Shown here in pieces: positions 56,301-64,000 of a stretch of 64,000 nucleotides of DNA. The position numbers and the translations under genes are program-made. The DNA lies in NCBI RefSeq assembly GCF_021347895.1, contig NC_067135.1, positions 26,840,441 through 26,904,440 of the forward strand, in the 5' to 3' direction. Each line of letters opens with the position of its first letter. Position 1 is the first letter of the stretch. The stretch is from Acanthochromis polyacanthus. Taxonomy: Eukaryota; Chordata; Actinopteri; Pomacentridae. The notes under the pieces are model-generated. The model was not told where the DNA came from. It ran no database searches and was given only the letters and a program-made list of their open reading frames with translations.

Positions 56301-56975
56301 TAACATAACAAAATGTGGAAAAAGTGAAACGCTGTGAATACTTTCTGGATGCACTGTATGTATCGAAATTGTAAGTAGTACTTCTAATATACACATACTT
56401 TGCAGTATAAAAAGACTTCGAGATGTCTCTAAGTGTAACAACTGCCTTCAAATTTTGAAAATGGTCATTTAAGGCATCAATTTAGGGCAGATTTCATTAA
56501 AAATCTCCTTGCAGCCTTAACTTTTTTATATAATTTAAAGATATCTTTTTAGATGTATTCCCAAGTATATTGCGGTTGAAATGAGCCCTCAATCACTACC
56601 AGGGGATGATTTTTAGCCAAGATATTACATTTTTTCCAAAAAAAATAAGCCGAGCAGCCCACTGTGCAAAGCGTCCATCTCATTGCTCTGGTTCCGTTCA
56701 GCATCAGTTCCAAGGTTTTGGATCAGGACTCCATGTTTCCCAGCAGAACATTCTAGGAGGAGGGCAGATGTCTGCTACCAGACCAACAGAGAAACACTTC
56801 GTCCTCCACAGTTCGTAACACCAATAATACTCAGATTAACTTGGAAAACAGAGAGAACGGATAGATGGAAAATAACGTGAACAAATGTTAGTCTGAAGAA
56901 CAGAGACAGTTTTCACCCACCTCCTCTGGAAACAGTCAGAATCCACAGAAACATCAAAAACACAGAAATCTTCAT
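40925..56975 (-). CDS. hhla2: HHLA2-like B7-family receptor/ligand, complete gene 1
   Basis: Seven minus-strand exons join in phase 1 throughout: 56921-56975 signal peptide (MKISVFLMFLWILTVSRG), 42604-42921 V, 41722-41988 C, 41347-41637 third Ig, 41120-41221 transmembrane (GGIIGLVVGAVLVVAAAVGLFLF then WKKKN), 40996-41040 and 40925-40944 ending TAA; 1098 bases, 365 residues. The V domain reads CILPCSFQV, VVIHWIQL, NRTSLFKDQISRGNASLQL and DEGRYKCF, which resembles human HHLA2 in the HW and NRTSLF...GNASL stretches. HHLA2 is a surface B7 protein that regulates T and NK cells. The tail is short with no obvious signalling motif. The first intron is about 14 kb and packed with transposons. The last exon is the least certain. 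Confidence 0.78.
42604..42921 (-). other. V exon of HHLA2-like gene 1
   Basis: 318 bases, phase 1-1. The cysteines are in CILPCSFQ and RYKCFIS. N-glycosylation sequons occur at NRT and NAS. It joins the distant signal exon as G|AT, encoding D. Confidence 0.85.
42922..43159. other. Start of the 14-kb first intron of gene 1
   Basis: Unique intron sequence related to that upstream of the second copy's V exon (CTGCATCAGAAACAC). No signal-peptide exon is seen here, so the leader must be further upstream. Confidence 0.5.
43160..45370 (-). mobile_element. RTE-type (Rex3-like) LINE, defective
   Basis: Minus-strand frame 43163-44584 carries reverse transcriptase motifs VPIVKKADRRVCSNYRGI, CGFRPGRGTVDQL, SVDLEKAYDCVPRG, LFADDVVLLASPHHDL (catalytic FADD), KEFKYLGILFTS and LTYGHDLWVVTERTRSRI. 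Endonuclease fragments (TVVCAYAPNSS) lie at about 44560 but much of that domain is deleted. One RT motif reads VGLRQSCPLS where G is usual (RQGCPLS). The 3' end is a (GGAT)n tract at 43160-43190 and the 5' GC-rich part runs to about 45370. Confidence 0.85.
46015..48993 (+). mobile_element. hAT element with BED-finger transposase, frame-broken
   Basis: Ends TAGGGTGATCATACGTCC and, from the right, TAGGGTGACCATATTCTG; target duplication TTATACGC/TTATACGT (46007-46014, 48994-49001). The plus strand encodes a transposase in four pieces: 46342-47094 (MPKRKCHFTDEMRQKYPCF, then a BED-like C-x-C and H-x-x-x-H, AHIATRKH), 46995-47432 (CIAFTGDNCNTNF, VGCPAHILNNCVHHGADT), 47464-47811 (DLSQPPDWNDVEAS) and 47823-48278 with the hAT dimerisation motif SHNANVERVFSLMQ. 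Breaks are at an A12 run near 46983, a T-run near 47425 and near 47805. Otherwise well preserved, so fairly recent. Confidence 0.92.
48862..48920. repeat. (TG)n followed by a 26-base G run
   Basis: About 15 TG dinucleotides run into an uninterrupted G tract inside the 3' part of the hAT. This is a strong candidate for quadruplex DNA and for assembly length error. Confidence 0.9.
49161..49611. other. Intronic DNA between repeats, no gene seen
   Basis: Mostly unique-looking CA-rich sequence in the long first intron of the HHLA2-like gene. No exon or repeat ends recognised apart from the AGCAC direct repeat at its right edge. Confidence 0.4.
50165..51258 (+). pseudogene. Harbinger DDE transposase, decayed
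   Basis: Exon-like blocks read KIFLALKRLLL (about 50270), then FPSVIGCIDAHTSPSQLPHI and MNRKSIHSINVQ (50470-50568), IICDAAYIISNVKATWSGSV with HDSRIYGESNL (50650-50750), GEFDGLLLGDRGYHD (50850-50890) and a long last block 50902-51258 (PDPEPGPQQNFNRAHCRTRA, VEMTTGLLKARFQSLRLLRV, VACVVLHNI). These correspond in order to HARBI1-type transposase with the D-D-E residues in CIDA, GDRG and the VEMTTG region. Stops and frame changes make it inactive. Confidence 0.85.
51357..52802. repeat. Composite of interleaved inverted repeats rich in CGTATG words, at a TTAA-like site
   Basis: Four arms: P 51362-51643, Q 51693-51903, P' 52136-52409 and Q' about 52588-52798, with P/P' and Q/Q' inverted copies of each other, so the pairs interleave rather than nest. 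Both families start with CTGTCACACTCTAGCGTATA. The outer right end is GGGCC-TTAA and an internal start is TTAA-AGGCCCTG, suggesting TTAA target sites. Arms consist largely of CGTATG/CATACG and TACGCTGA words. Around 52410-52505 is a small open frame reading MEVAVLQNHQDLLQLAVEYA followed by an arginine run. Confidence 0.8.
51904..52096. mobile_element. Solo LTR (193 bp) with ATGTG target duplication
   Basis: Begins TGTAACAATAGG and ends GACTATAACA (TG...CA), with identical ATGTG at 51899-51903 and 52097-52101. It contains TTTATTAAAGTC. The uninterrupted opposite arm (Q') reads straight through the site, proving a later insertion. Confidence 0.85.
53311..53363. repeat. (TA)n microsatellite
   Basis: About 26 TA repeats inside the Harbinger element. 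Confidence 0.95.
53600..53930 (-). pseudogene. Harbinger Myb/SANT-like accessory gene (partial)
   Basis: The minus strand from about 53916 reads MATGKRKAAFLNWKFLTRSY then EHVFRKKCNTAAAAKERETA and WRTARINA, ending at a gtaagt donor. A second exon at about 53676-53613 reads LAGEKRTGQQLKMKYKNIVQ. This is the style of the DNA-binding Myb-like partner that Harbinger transposases need. Further exons toward 52810 were not resolved. Confidence 0.7.
54142..54720. other. AT-rich intronic spacer
   Basis: No gene or repeat ends recognised apart from the CA dinucleotide and TA target next to the Tc1 element at 54721. Confidence 0.4.
54721..56356 (-). mobile_element. Complete Tc1-like transposon (CAGTGCATCC family)
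   Basis: 1636 bases between TA dinucleotides (54719-54720 and 56357-56358). Ends are CAGTGCATCCGGAAAGTATT and, reversed from the right, CAGTGCATCCAGAAAGTATT. Inverted repeats extend about 200 bases and contain an inner repeat of the end motif (AAGTATTCACAGCCTTTGC), the IR/DR arrangement of Sleeping Beauty-like elements. The left and right ends differ at only a few places. Confidence 0.95.
54938..55957 (-). CDS. Tc1-like transposase, uninterrupted
   Basis: Cut-and-paste transposase acting on the ends of the element that encloses it. The frame starting at MKSKELSVDLRNRIVTRHKS is 339 residues, the usual Tc1 length (about 340); an ATG seven codons upstream is also in frame, and the open frame extends further to 56089. 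It has paired N-terminal HTH regions (YRKISAALKVPMSTVASII, then a GRPSKLSNRGRR linker), and a full DD34E core: first D in WSDETKTELFG, glycine box TVKHGGGSIMLWG, second D in FQQDNDPKHTA, E in SPDLNPIEHLW, with exactly 34 residues between the second D and the E. It lies antisense-neutral within the long intron of the HHLA2-like gene, same strand. Confidence 0.93.
   Translation of the reverse strand: MKSKELSVDLRNRIVTRHKSGEGYRKISAALKVPMSTVASIIRKWKTFGTTRTLPRAGRPSKLSNRGRRALVREVTKNPMVTLSELQRSSVERGEPSRRTTISAAIHKSGLFGRVARRKPLLSKRHMAARLEFVKRHLKDSQTISKKILWSDETKTELFGVNARRFVWRKPGTAHHQANTIPTVKHGGGSIMLWGCFSAAGTGKLVKIEGKMNAAMYRDILDENLLQSALDLKLGRRFIFQQDNDPKHTAKIAKKWLQDNSVNVLEWPSQSPDLNPIEHLWRDLKMAVHRRSPSNLMELERCCKEEWAKLPKDRCAKLVASYSKRLEAVIAAKGASTKY
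56357..56920. other. Intron 1 next to the leader exon
   Basis: Unique-looking sequence, no repeat ends recognised. The donor GTGGGT of the signal exon is at 56915-56920. Confidence 0.4.
56921..56975 (-). other. Signal-peptide exon of HHLA2-like gene 1
   Basis: 55 bases: ATG at 56975, then KISVFLMFLWILTVSRG and one extra base before GTGGGT. The hydrophobic core and phase-1 donor fit the leader exon of a B7-family gene. It is the only such exon between the V exon at 42.9 kb and the next receptor remnants at 58.6 kb. Confidence 0.75.
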
Positions 56976-57109
56976 CCAGATGTTTACATATAAACTGAAC
57001 TCCCGTTGTCCACAAGACACGGTGGTAAACATGAATCCTCTCAGCCTGAATACATGTCACAGATTCTTCTTTTCCAGCTCCGTCCACCAGTCTCCACCTC
57101 GTGAATCTT

Positions 57110-57240
57110 TCATCCAATCAGGATCGTTTATCAATGACGGACCTTCCAACCGTCCAACCGGTGATTGGACCCTCCCCTCGACCCTCCAGTAGAAGAGAAA
57201 TCTGAGATGCTTGGTAAAAATGAACTGATATATAATACTC
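57110..57240 (-). promoter_or_regulatory. Possible promoter of HHLA2-like gene 1
   Basis: On the minus strand upstream of the leader ATG are a TATA-like TATTATATATCAG near 57220-57235 and two CCAAT-type words (GGTCCAATCACC near 57160 and TGATTGGATG near 57115). Spacing to the ATG is about 250 bases. Only sequence words support this. Confidence 0.35.
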
Positions 57241-58600
57241 CTCTAACTCATCGACATGTTTACGTGTTAAATTCCATCCATGTTTTAATCAGAGTCAGAG
57301 CCTCGGTGTGAAGAGTTCGTGTTTCCTCCTTGTTAGCATATTTTAGTTGAACTATTAAAGAGCAAACTGCTGGTTTGGTCGTCCAGAACAATCACATCCT
57401 AATGTTTACTGATACATTCAGAGGGAGGGGAAGGTCAGAAATGTTCTACAGTTCACAGTAAATCAATCAATCCACTCAGAATGTTGTGATGTTTCAGTAA
57501 TCCACAGGAGATGAAGACCTCAGTGATGTAAATGATTAGACGACTGATGTGATCTTCAGGACTTCAGAAAGGAAAGAAGACTCACAGCTCTCAGTGCATC
57601 TACTGACCAGCAGGTCTCAATAAACTCAATGCAAACAAGTGGAGTTAGATGTGTTTAATGGTTACAGTTCTGAAACTCAGATGGATCTACTAACAGAAAC
57701 ACTGATACGAGATATATTCAGATTCTTTACATCTTTTTGTCTGCTTTTTGCATGAAATGTTGCATTAAAACCCATCCAGACAGGACACACAGAGCATGTA
57801 TCTATAGCTTTAAAATGTAGAATGATGTGTCTCAAAGGCCACTAACTGACTTTATGTTCACATCATTTATCTGCTGCTCAAGTTTGTGATGTCATCAACC
57901 TAAAACTGAGATTTAAACTCATTTCTGCATCAGTTGCTTGAGACCAGTTCATCATTTTAATGAATAATGGATATAAAAAGTTGTATTTATTATTTGGTTT
58001 GTAACATCAGTGTCATTACCTCCAATAAACATAAAAGAAACAACAGAGCTCAGACTTGAAAACTACTTATTTAAAGCTGTCAAAGATATTAAAGGTTTAA
58101 ACAATTAAACTGATTTAAGGTTAGAAACAAAGCAGCTGCTAAAATCATCCACTGGGTTAAAAAAAAGCACAGAAAAGTAGTAAAAAACTGAACAGAGCAA
58201 CTGGACAGACTGACTAAGTGTCAAACCATTAAAACGAGGAAAAGAGATTTACAAAATACATTTACATTATTTTTGTTTAAATAAATTAAATATTTTTTAA
58301 AAAAAAAAAAGCTGTTTAAATAGCTACATTTCTTGACTCCATAATAAATAAAACTCACCAGCAGATGGCAGCAAAGTTCCACAGTCAGTTTTAAGTGAAC
58401 TTCTTCAGTTCCACTTTGTTTTTTGTCTCTGCTGCTATTATTTCTCTCATTTAGTCTCATTAGAACATCATGTGTTAAAACCACAGAAACATCAGGTTGG
58501 TCATAAAAGAAGCACAAAGTGGACTGATTGACTTTTTAAACAGTGGTTGGAGGTTGCTGCTTTAACTGGACGTTCAGTTGACATTTATTTGATAGATTCT
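57241..58600. other. Intergenic DNA between receptor copies
   Basis: No exon with splice sites was recognised. The right end (58560-58600) is the 3' untranslated part of the pseudogene remnant, with AATAAA on the minus strand at about 58585-58590. Confidence 0.4.
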
Positions 58601-58656
58601 CACTTCAGTACCAACAGAGTGTTCAGTTCAACAGAGCAGCAGGATCTGGTGCAGCT

Positions 58657-60835
58657 TCATCGTCTCCATCTCTTCCCCTCCATCCTCAGTGGCTCCATTT
58701 GTACTTGACTGCAAACAGCAATAAATGAGGTTGAGTCATTGTAATATGTATTTTTTTCTTGCATCTGAATCATCGTCACAGCTGTGCTGACAGATAAAAC
58801 TGATGAAAGTAAATTTCAAGTTAAATAGAATAAAATATTGATTAAAGTCCCTCCAAGGTTGTTGATTAAATCAATAAAAAACATAAATTCTCATATTTAG
58901 GAGTTGGTTCTCCATGAAAATAATCCCTTCCTGCCTTACAAGGCTGAGATGTAACTCTGTTTTCAGTCAACTGTTCTTAATGCAAACAAACTGACTGCAC
59001 ATGAGGCTGGAAAACTAAATGTGCTCAAAATGATCATTCATGATTAAAACAATTAAAGCTGCAGTGATTTCTGCTGGACTTTGTATAGATGGAGCCCAAA
59101 CACAGTTTAAGGTTCTAAAATCTCCAGTTTCCTGAGCTATGATGGACAATAATCAATAACACGGAGCTGCAGGCTGATTTATGACCAGCTGCTGTAGCAT
59201 GTGGAAAGTGAACATGAAAGCCTTTCAGAAACATCTACAGGAGCTTTGTGTGCTTTCATGTTTGACAGTGAAGATGTGTAAGTGTTTACATAGCAGACCA
59301 ACACTTTGTTTACTGCAGTATTAATTGAACTGTGAACACATCTGCTGTCTGCATTCAAAGTCTGCATCAGTCACAACACAGAGACACAGAAACCAGGAAG
59401 TGTGAGCTGGAAAGTTGGAATAATTTAGTAGAAGTGAGACTGTCATTGGTAAACTGCAGTTTTAAGGTGGAAATGTTCAGTCATAGCATTGACAGTTTAT
59501 TTCAGTAATGTATTGGTTTCTAGCATATAAAAAAACCTTATGGATGCATAACGAGGTAAAAATAAAACATTTTTCCCCAGTTTCTAGTCTCGTTGAAGGA
59601 CTCAGCTCCATACTCAGTTTAAGCTGTCTGCACATTTATCTTCTTACATTCTAGATTCTGTCACTTTGGAACATGAACTCTGAGAAGTTCTCAGTTAATA
59701 ACGATGACAATGAAGACGAATAATAAATCATCTAAATACTAAAAAGGACTTCCATCACAAACTTTATGTGTGTAAAAGTCACTGATTAAATAATTGAATT
59801 ACATCCTACACAAAGAGGAAATATGACTCTAATAGTTATTATTAATGTAATTTTAGTTTATTGAGTTCATTATAGTGCAGCAGTGATGCTGTATTTAATA
59901 CAAAGGAGAGACTTACTTATAGTTTTCCCTCCTGCCAGCACGCTCATTTTTCTTGTCTTTTTTCTTTTTATTTATACAGAATCCTACCAGTGATGCTAGA
60001 ACTAAAATGGAAACCACCCCAACTATTGCTGCAACGGAACCACCCGGAACCAGTGTTGCCAACTTAGCGACTTTCTCGCTAAATCTGGCGACTTTTCAAA
60101 GCTCCTAGCGACTTTTTTTTGTCAAAAGCGACTAGCGACAAATCTAGCGACTTTTTCTGCCGTTTTGGAGACTCTGATAGGAAAACTCGGCTCATTCTGC
60201 AGTTACTGTTTTCAACAAGCAGCAGGTGCTGCTGTGAGCTTCTCCCCCTCCCAGAGCACAGGCTGTCAGTCCAGTCACCCCGCAGCAGTCTCAGTGAGGG
60301 GAGGGGGAGACCCACATCACTCCGTGGCCAGACGATAGATGAATCGCGCATGCGCAGTCCCTACAGATCCCATCCAGACTTACGAAGCCATACAAACGAA
60401 AATGTTTCTTCACTGTCATGCTAAAATAAACCACAGCATTTAGCCTCTAGTACAAAAACATATTTTGATTGTTTTATACTCACTTTTTGGTCTATTCCAC
60501 AACGTTATTCCTCTCTCCTACAACGTTGATTACAATTACCTGCAAACTGGGAAATATGCAAATTTGGCGATGACGTCATTTAGCAACTTCTAGCGACTTT
60601 TAGGACAGCCAACAACGACTTTCCTTACTGAGGAGTTGGCAACAGTGCCCGGAACAAAGAAGAATCTGTTCATTTCTACAAACCAAACTTCCACAGGTGA
60701 TGAAGTCTAAATGTTAGGTGGAAACAGACTTTTTCAGATCTTCTCTGGGTTAGTCTTTAGAACAGTGTTCGGCATCAGTGTCTCCTCAGCATCACTGAGT
60801 TTTCTCCAAGCAGCTCTCCTCCTGTTGGAGTGCTG
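58657..60835 (-). pseudogene. Remnants of a third B7-like gene (fused Ig exon scrap, transmembrane and tail exons)
   Basis: On the minus strand, about 60770-60835 fuses the end of a C exon (CTCCAACAGGAGGAGAGCTG) directly to the end of the following Ig exon (GCTGAGGAGACACTGATG), so nearly two domains are deleted. A transmembrane exon (60675-60648 continuing at 60050-59917 around an insertion) reads MNRFFFVPGGSVAAIVGVVS, ILVLASLVGFCIN and KKKKDKKNERAG with a gtaagt donor. A last exon begins at 58708 after TTGCAG. Without V and C domains it cannot make a normal receptor, unless these exons are used by the neighbouring copy. Confidence 0.65.
60051..60647. mobile_element. hAT-type non-autonomous element with perfect 8-bp target duplication
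   Basis: 597 bases beginning CAGTGTTGCCAACTTAGCGA and ending TTGGCAACAGTG, flanked by CCCGGAAC at 60043-60050 and 60648-60655. AGCGACTTT words are repeated near both ends (subterminal repeats). It splits the transmembrane exon of the pseudogene. No transposase motif inside. Confidence 0.93.
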
Positions 60836-60875
60836 ACAGAGCAACACAGAAGTTTAACACACAACATTTACTTAC

Positions 60876-62878
60876 GTGTTTCAGCACTGTTTGACCTACT
60901 TGCGTTGTTTTCTTGTTGATCTGAGAAATGTTCACAAAAAATCAACATAACAAACAAGAAATAAAATTCAAAGTGGAGGAAGAACATCTTCTTACCGTTT
61001 TTCTTTTTCCAGAACAGAAACAGACCGACTGCTGCTGCTGCTGCAAACAAAACAACCACTAAACCTATGATTCCTCCAACATTGACGGAATTCCCTGAAA
61101 CATAAAAAGATTCAGTTAATTTTCTGTCTCTGGAAGCTTCATGAAGGAGTTTTGTGATCTTTGATGTTTGCAGGTCAAACACATATTCCAGATAATCAGA
61201 GGAACTTTTGCTGTTTTACCTCCACTGATCTTCACAGAGGTGTCACTTATCAGCGTCTCCTCAGCATTACTGAGTTGACAGGTGTAGATTCCCTCCTGCT
61301 CTGAAGATAAGTCCTGCAGTGTGATGTCTCCTGACTCTGACACATCCTTCACCTGCTGCCTCCACTCCTCTGAGACTGTGGAGCTGCCATCAGTCCTGCT
61401 CTGCTTCACCATCATCTGACTGTGGTTGAATCTCCAAAGCAGGTGAGAGAAGGAAAAGTTGGAGGCAGCGCAGGTGATGATTGTTTCACTTGTTGATCCA
61501 CTGATAGGAGCTGAAATGATGGAAGAGAAAAAGACAAGAATGAAGCAAGTCAATAATGTGTGAGTGGATTGTTGAGATGAGATGTTTTCCTCACTGAGTT
61601 TCCTCCAAGCAGCTCTCCTCCTGTTTGTTGGAGTGCTGACGGTGCAGCTGTAGACCAGATGAGTACGACTGTGTGAGAGGATCAGAGAACTACTGATGCT
61701 GTAAAGCTGCTCTTCATTCTGCTGGACTGTGGTTGTGTTGTGGAGGTTGATGTTGGATGGAGGTGTGGTGGACCAGGTGAGCTCAGGTTGAGGGTAGATC
61801 CCCTCTGAGCTGCAGGTCATCCTGTTTTCTACCTGCTGGATGTTGATTTTGTGGACTGGAGCTGGAAAAAAGAGAGAGAATGTAGATGTGCAGACTGAGT
61901 TAATAATAGTTTCAGGTTAGGTGTTACGGGCGTTGCCGTATTTGGGGTTTCTCCTCCTCCTTTGAGTGCTTGTGTGCTGTGTAGATGTGCTGTGTGTGTA
62001 TGTGTGTGCGCGTGTCCTGTCACTCCCAGGCTGATGACAACTAGATTCACCTGGTGCTGGAGTAATCAAGAACAGCTGCAGCATGAGAATCAGCCAATCC
62101 AGTGCCATGGTGGACCAGCATAAAGACGCCAGTCAGCCTGAGGATGACGAGCTCGTCGCTGTAACCAGCCCTGCTCCAGTGCCTTCGATTAGGTAAACTT
62201 TGTTAGCGATCTGGAAAACTGTTTAACTCTGTTTAGGCTTTAGTATTTTGTTGACTCTTGTGAAACCTGTGATTTGGAGGCACTAGTTTTTTTGTTTGGT
62301 TTTATCACACACCATTAGTGTTGGGATTTAGATTAGGATATTTCTGTTGATATAACTCTAGTTTAGAGTCTCTTTTTGTTATCGTTTGTATTTTTTTTAC
62401 CTTTATCCATTGCTGCCTCTTTTTTTTGTTTATTATTGTACCTTTTATTTTATATATATTAAAACATTTAAGCGCCAAATTCCATCTGGGCATATTATGT
62501 TACACCTTTACCCACATAACGAGCTGGGGTCGTAACATTTGGTTTTATTTTTTCTCATACCATAAACTTTTAGGTTGATAACTGACTCCTTGTTTCTGTT
62601 GATGGTGCTGATGAAACACTGATATCTTCCTTCATCCTGAACCTTCACTCCTGTCAGCTGCAGTGAGGCGTTTCCTCTGGAGATCTGGTCCTTGAACAGT
62701 GACGTCCTGTATCTGTAGATCTGGTGCTGATGTCCAAGTTCATCTTGGTTGTTGTAGTATGAATGGACACGAAGGTGTCCTTTTGTCAACTGAATCCAGT
62801 GGATGACGACGTAATCAGCGACCTGGAAGCTGCACGGTAAGATGCATCTGTCCATAAAAACACAGGACACCTCAGTAT
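60876..62878 (-). CDS. hhla2: HHLA2-like B7-family gene 2 (first exon outside window)
   Basis: Near-duplicate of the gene at 40925-56975, with the same exon lengths except the transmembrane exon: V 62561-62878 (318), C 61595-61861 (267), third Ig 61220-61510 (291), transmembrane 60996-61094 (99, GGIIGLVVVLFAAAAAVGLF) and tail 60876-60920 (45, NQQENNASRSNSAETR). All are phase 1-1 with consensus splice sites and no stops. The V domain differs at several sites (CVFMDRC, VADYVVIHW, TKGHLRV, YRYRTSLF, RYQCF), including loss of one NRT sequon. The C and third Ig exons are almost unchanged. No leader exon is visible before the window end. The last coding exon is uncertain; a CAG acceptor at about 60836 would add a few residues and a stop. 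Confidence 0.78.
61921..62540. other. V-C intron of gene 2 with inserted sequence
   Basis: This intron is longer than that of gene 1 and unlike it: it has a CA/TG-rich tract near 61985-62015 and about 500 bases with no match there. The left edge reads GGTTAGGTGTTACGGGCGTT and the right GGGTCGTAACATTTGG. A separate insertion is likely but its ends were not defined. Confidence 0.5.
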
Positions 62879-64000
62879 CTGCAACATCAGGTAAAGACCA
62901 TGTTAGTGAAAGACTCAGACCTGCATCAGAAACACACTTCGATTTAGTTGTTGAGCAACGAAACAATATTACAATAAATTAAAAGTTTAGATTAATAAAT
63001 ATTTCCAGATGTAAACTTCAGGAAGTTCAGACTCGCTAATATTTCTGGGATCTGAGGCTGTAAAGAGGCGATAAAATCCTAAAGTGTCTTTTAAAATACA
63101 ATTCAATTTTATTGATGTAGTACAGATTCCCAACATATATCATCTCAGTACTTAGCATAGTGAGGTACAGACCTACAAATTATAAACAAAAACTACAAAG
63201 GTAACTAGTAAATAGCAAAGGTTTAACTAGTGGAATATTTATTTCTAATGTTTTGCTGCAGCAGTTTACACCGACTGAAAATCAGATATGTACAAGTAGG
63301 ACTTTATGCTTTTATTTTAATGAGTTTCATTGAACATAAAGATAAACAACAGCCAGAATGTAAGTAAAGATGATAAGGAGTTTTATCTGACTGACTAAAT
63401 GTTGGTTTTTCCATTTGATTTGTTGACAGCAGGAAAAATATTAAATATAATTGGGTTCATCTTTTAAAAGTCTGTCAGATTTAAGAGATCGATTAGTGGG
63501 AGTTGAACATCAAATTCTTAATTCCTAATATAATTCAAACATTATGTGTGTCTGATGAAGAAAAACATTCTCATTTGTTTCGCTTTTCTTTTCCATGTTT
63601 GTTTTCCACCTCTAGATATCCTCAACTCCTCTTTTGTTCAGTTTTTTTTTTTTTTTAATCTCAACCAGCTGCTGGAAATTTCTATCTGTCATGTCTCTCT
63701 CCTCTACCAGACGGGAAACAAGTTGATTCTTGTCTGTTTCCAACCTACCTTTAGGTTTCTATTTTTTTATGTAAATAAATTCAAATGTGTTCCCTCCTGC
63801 TCTCTTTGTACAAGGAAGCAACATGGAATCAGTTTGTGATCCATGGGAGACCAACTGTTTAAAACTGAGACTGGAAAAGGGAAATAGTTAATTTAATCTA
63901 TTCTGTTTGTTTCACAGCAGTAAATAAATGATGTTCTGCCTCAGCCCTCCACCAACGTCCACACAGCTGTTCTGTTTCTTCAACAGTCATTCTCCTGTTT
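62879..64000. other. Upstream DNA of gene 2, no gene seen
   Basis: No leader exon recognised. ACAATTCAATTTTATTGATG near 63100 resembles a LINE-2-type 3' tail in antisense. A poly(T) run lies near 63640. Confidence 0.4.

Noticed and set aside
60079..60424. Open frames of 90-101 codons on both strands inside the hAT MITE
   Set aside because: They span the subterminal repeats of a non-autonomous element and lack any transposase motif.
60836..60876. Joining gene 2 to the transmembrane exon at 59.9-60.7 kb
   Set aside because: Gene 2 already has a transmembrane exon at 60996-61094; a second one would be odd, and the intervening fused Ig scrap points to a separate dead copy. Kept as pseudogene, though not excluded.

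Overview
The window is teleost fish chromosomal DNA, probably percomorph. Genes are split into short exons with GT-AG introns. The repeats are fish-typical: Tc1-like elements with CAGTGCATCC or CAGTGCCTTG ends, LINE-2/Maui, a Rex3/RTE-like LINE, a fish L1, PIF/Harbinger, hAT, piggyBac-like DNA and tRNA-headed SINEs ending in GGATGGATGGA. No bacterial, organellar or RNA genes were seen. One assembly gap of 100 N lies at 33175-33274. Left part (2.7-25.8 kb, plus strand): a chain of phase-compatible exons makes one long immunoglobulin-superfamily gene. It encodes a signal peptide, a butyrophilin/B7-type V domain, a C domain, a transmembrane helix, a basic juxtamembrane stretch, at least 14 phase-0 coiled-coil exons and three last exons that together form a lamin-tail domain (LTD). 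An Ig receptor with a cytoplasmic coiled coil and an LTD is the most unusual thing here; I know no named family with that layout. The V exon carries a frame break, so the copy is either recently dead or has a sequence error. Its coil exons sit in a local tandem duplication of about 4 kb (units A, B, C and a fragment D), and different mobile elements date the steps. Middle part (26-40.6 kb): an intact orphan V exon (27.3 kb), a 1.68-kb nested palindromic element (28.06-29.74 kb), a SINE, an inverted copy of one coil exon (30.1 kb), a Harbinger fragment, a GC-rich block beside the gap, a minus-strand L1 with a palindromic hAT MITE in its ORF2, a decayed Tc1 element, microsatellites and another SINE. 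The orphan V exon and inverted coil exon look like debris of a second receptor of the same type. Right part (40.9-62.9 kb, minus strand): two near-duplicate B7-family genes resembling HHLA2 (V-C-Ig-TM). The first is complete and in frame (365 codons) but its signal-peptide exon (56.9 kb) is about 14 kb from its V exon (42.9 kb). That intron holds a Rex3-like LINE, a GC-rich repeat with a hAT inside it, a Harbinger element containing interleaved palindromes that in turn hold a solo LTR, and a Tc1 element with an uninterrupted transposase. The second copy lacks its first exon in the window. Between them lie pseudogene remnants of a third copy, with a hAT-type MITE inside its transmembrane exon. 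Overall this is an expanding cluster of B7/butyrophilin-like immune receptors, shaped by tandem and inverted duplication and heavy transposon loading. All gene models rest on reading frame, phase and splice-site logic only; no transcripts or homology searches were available.
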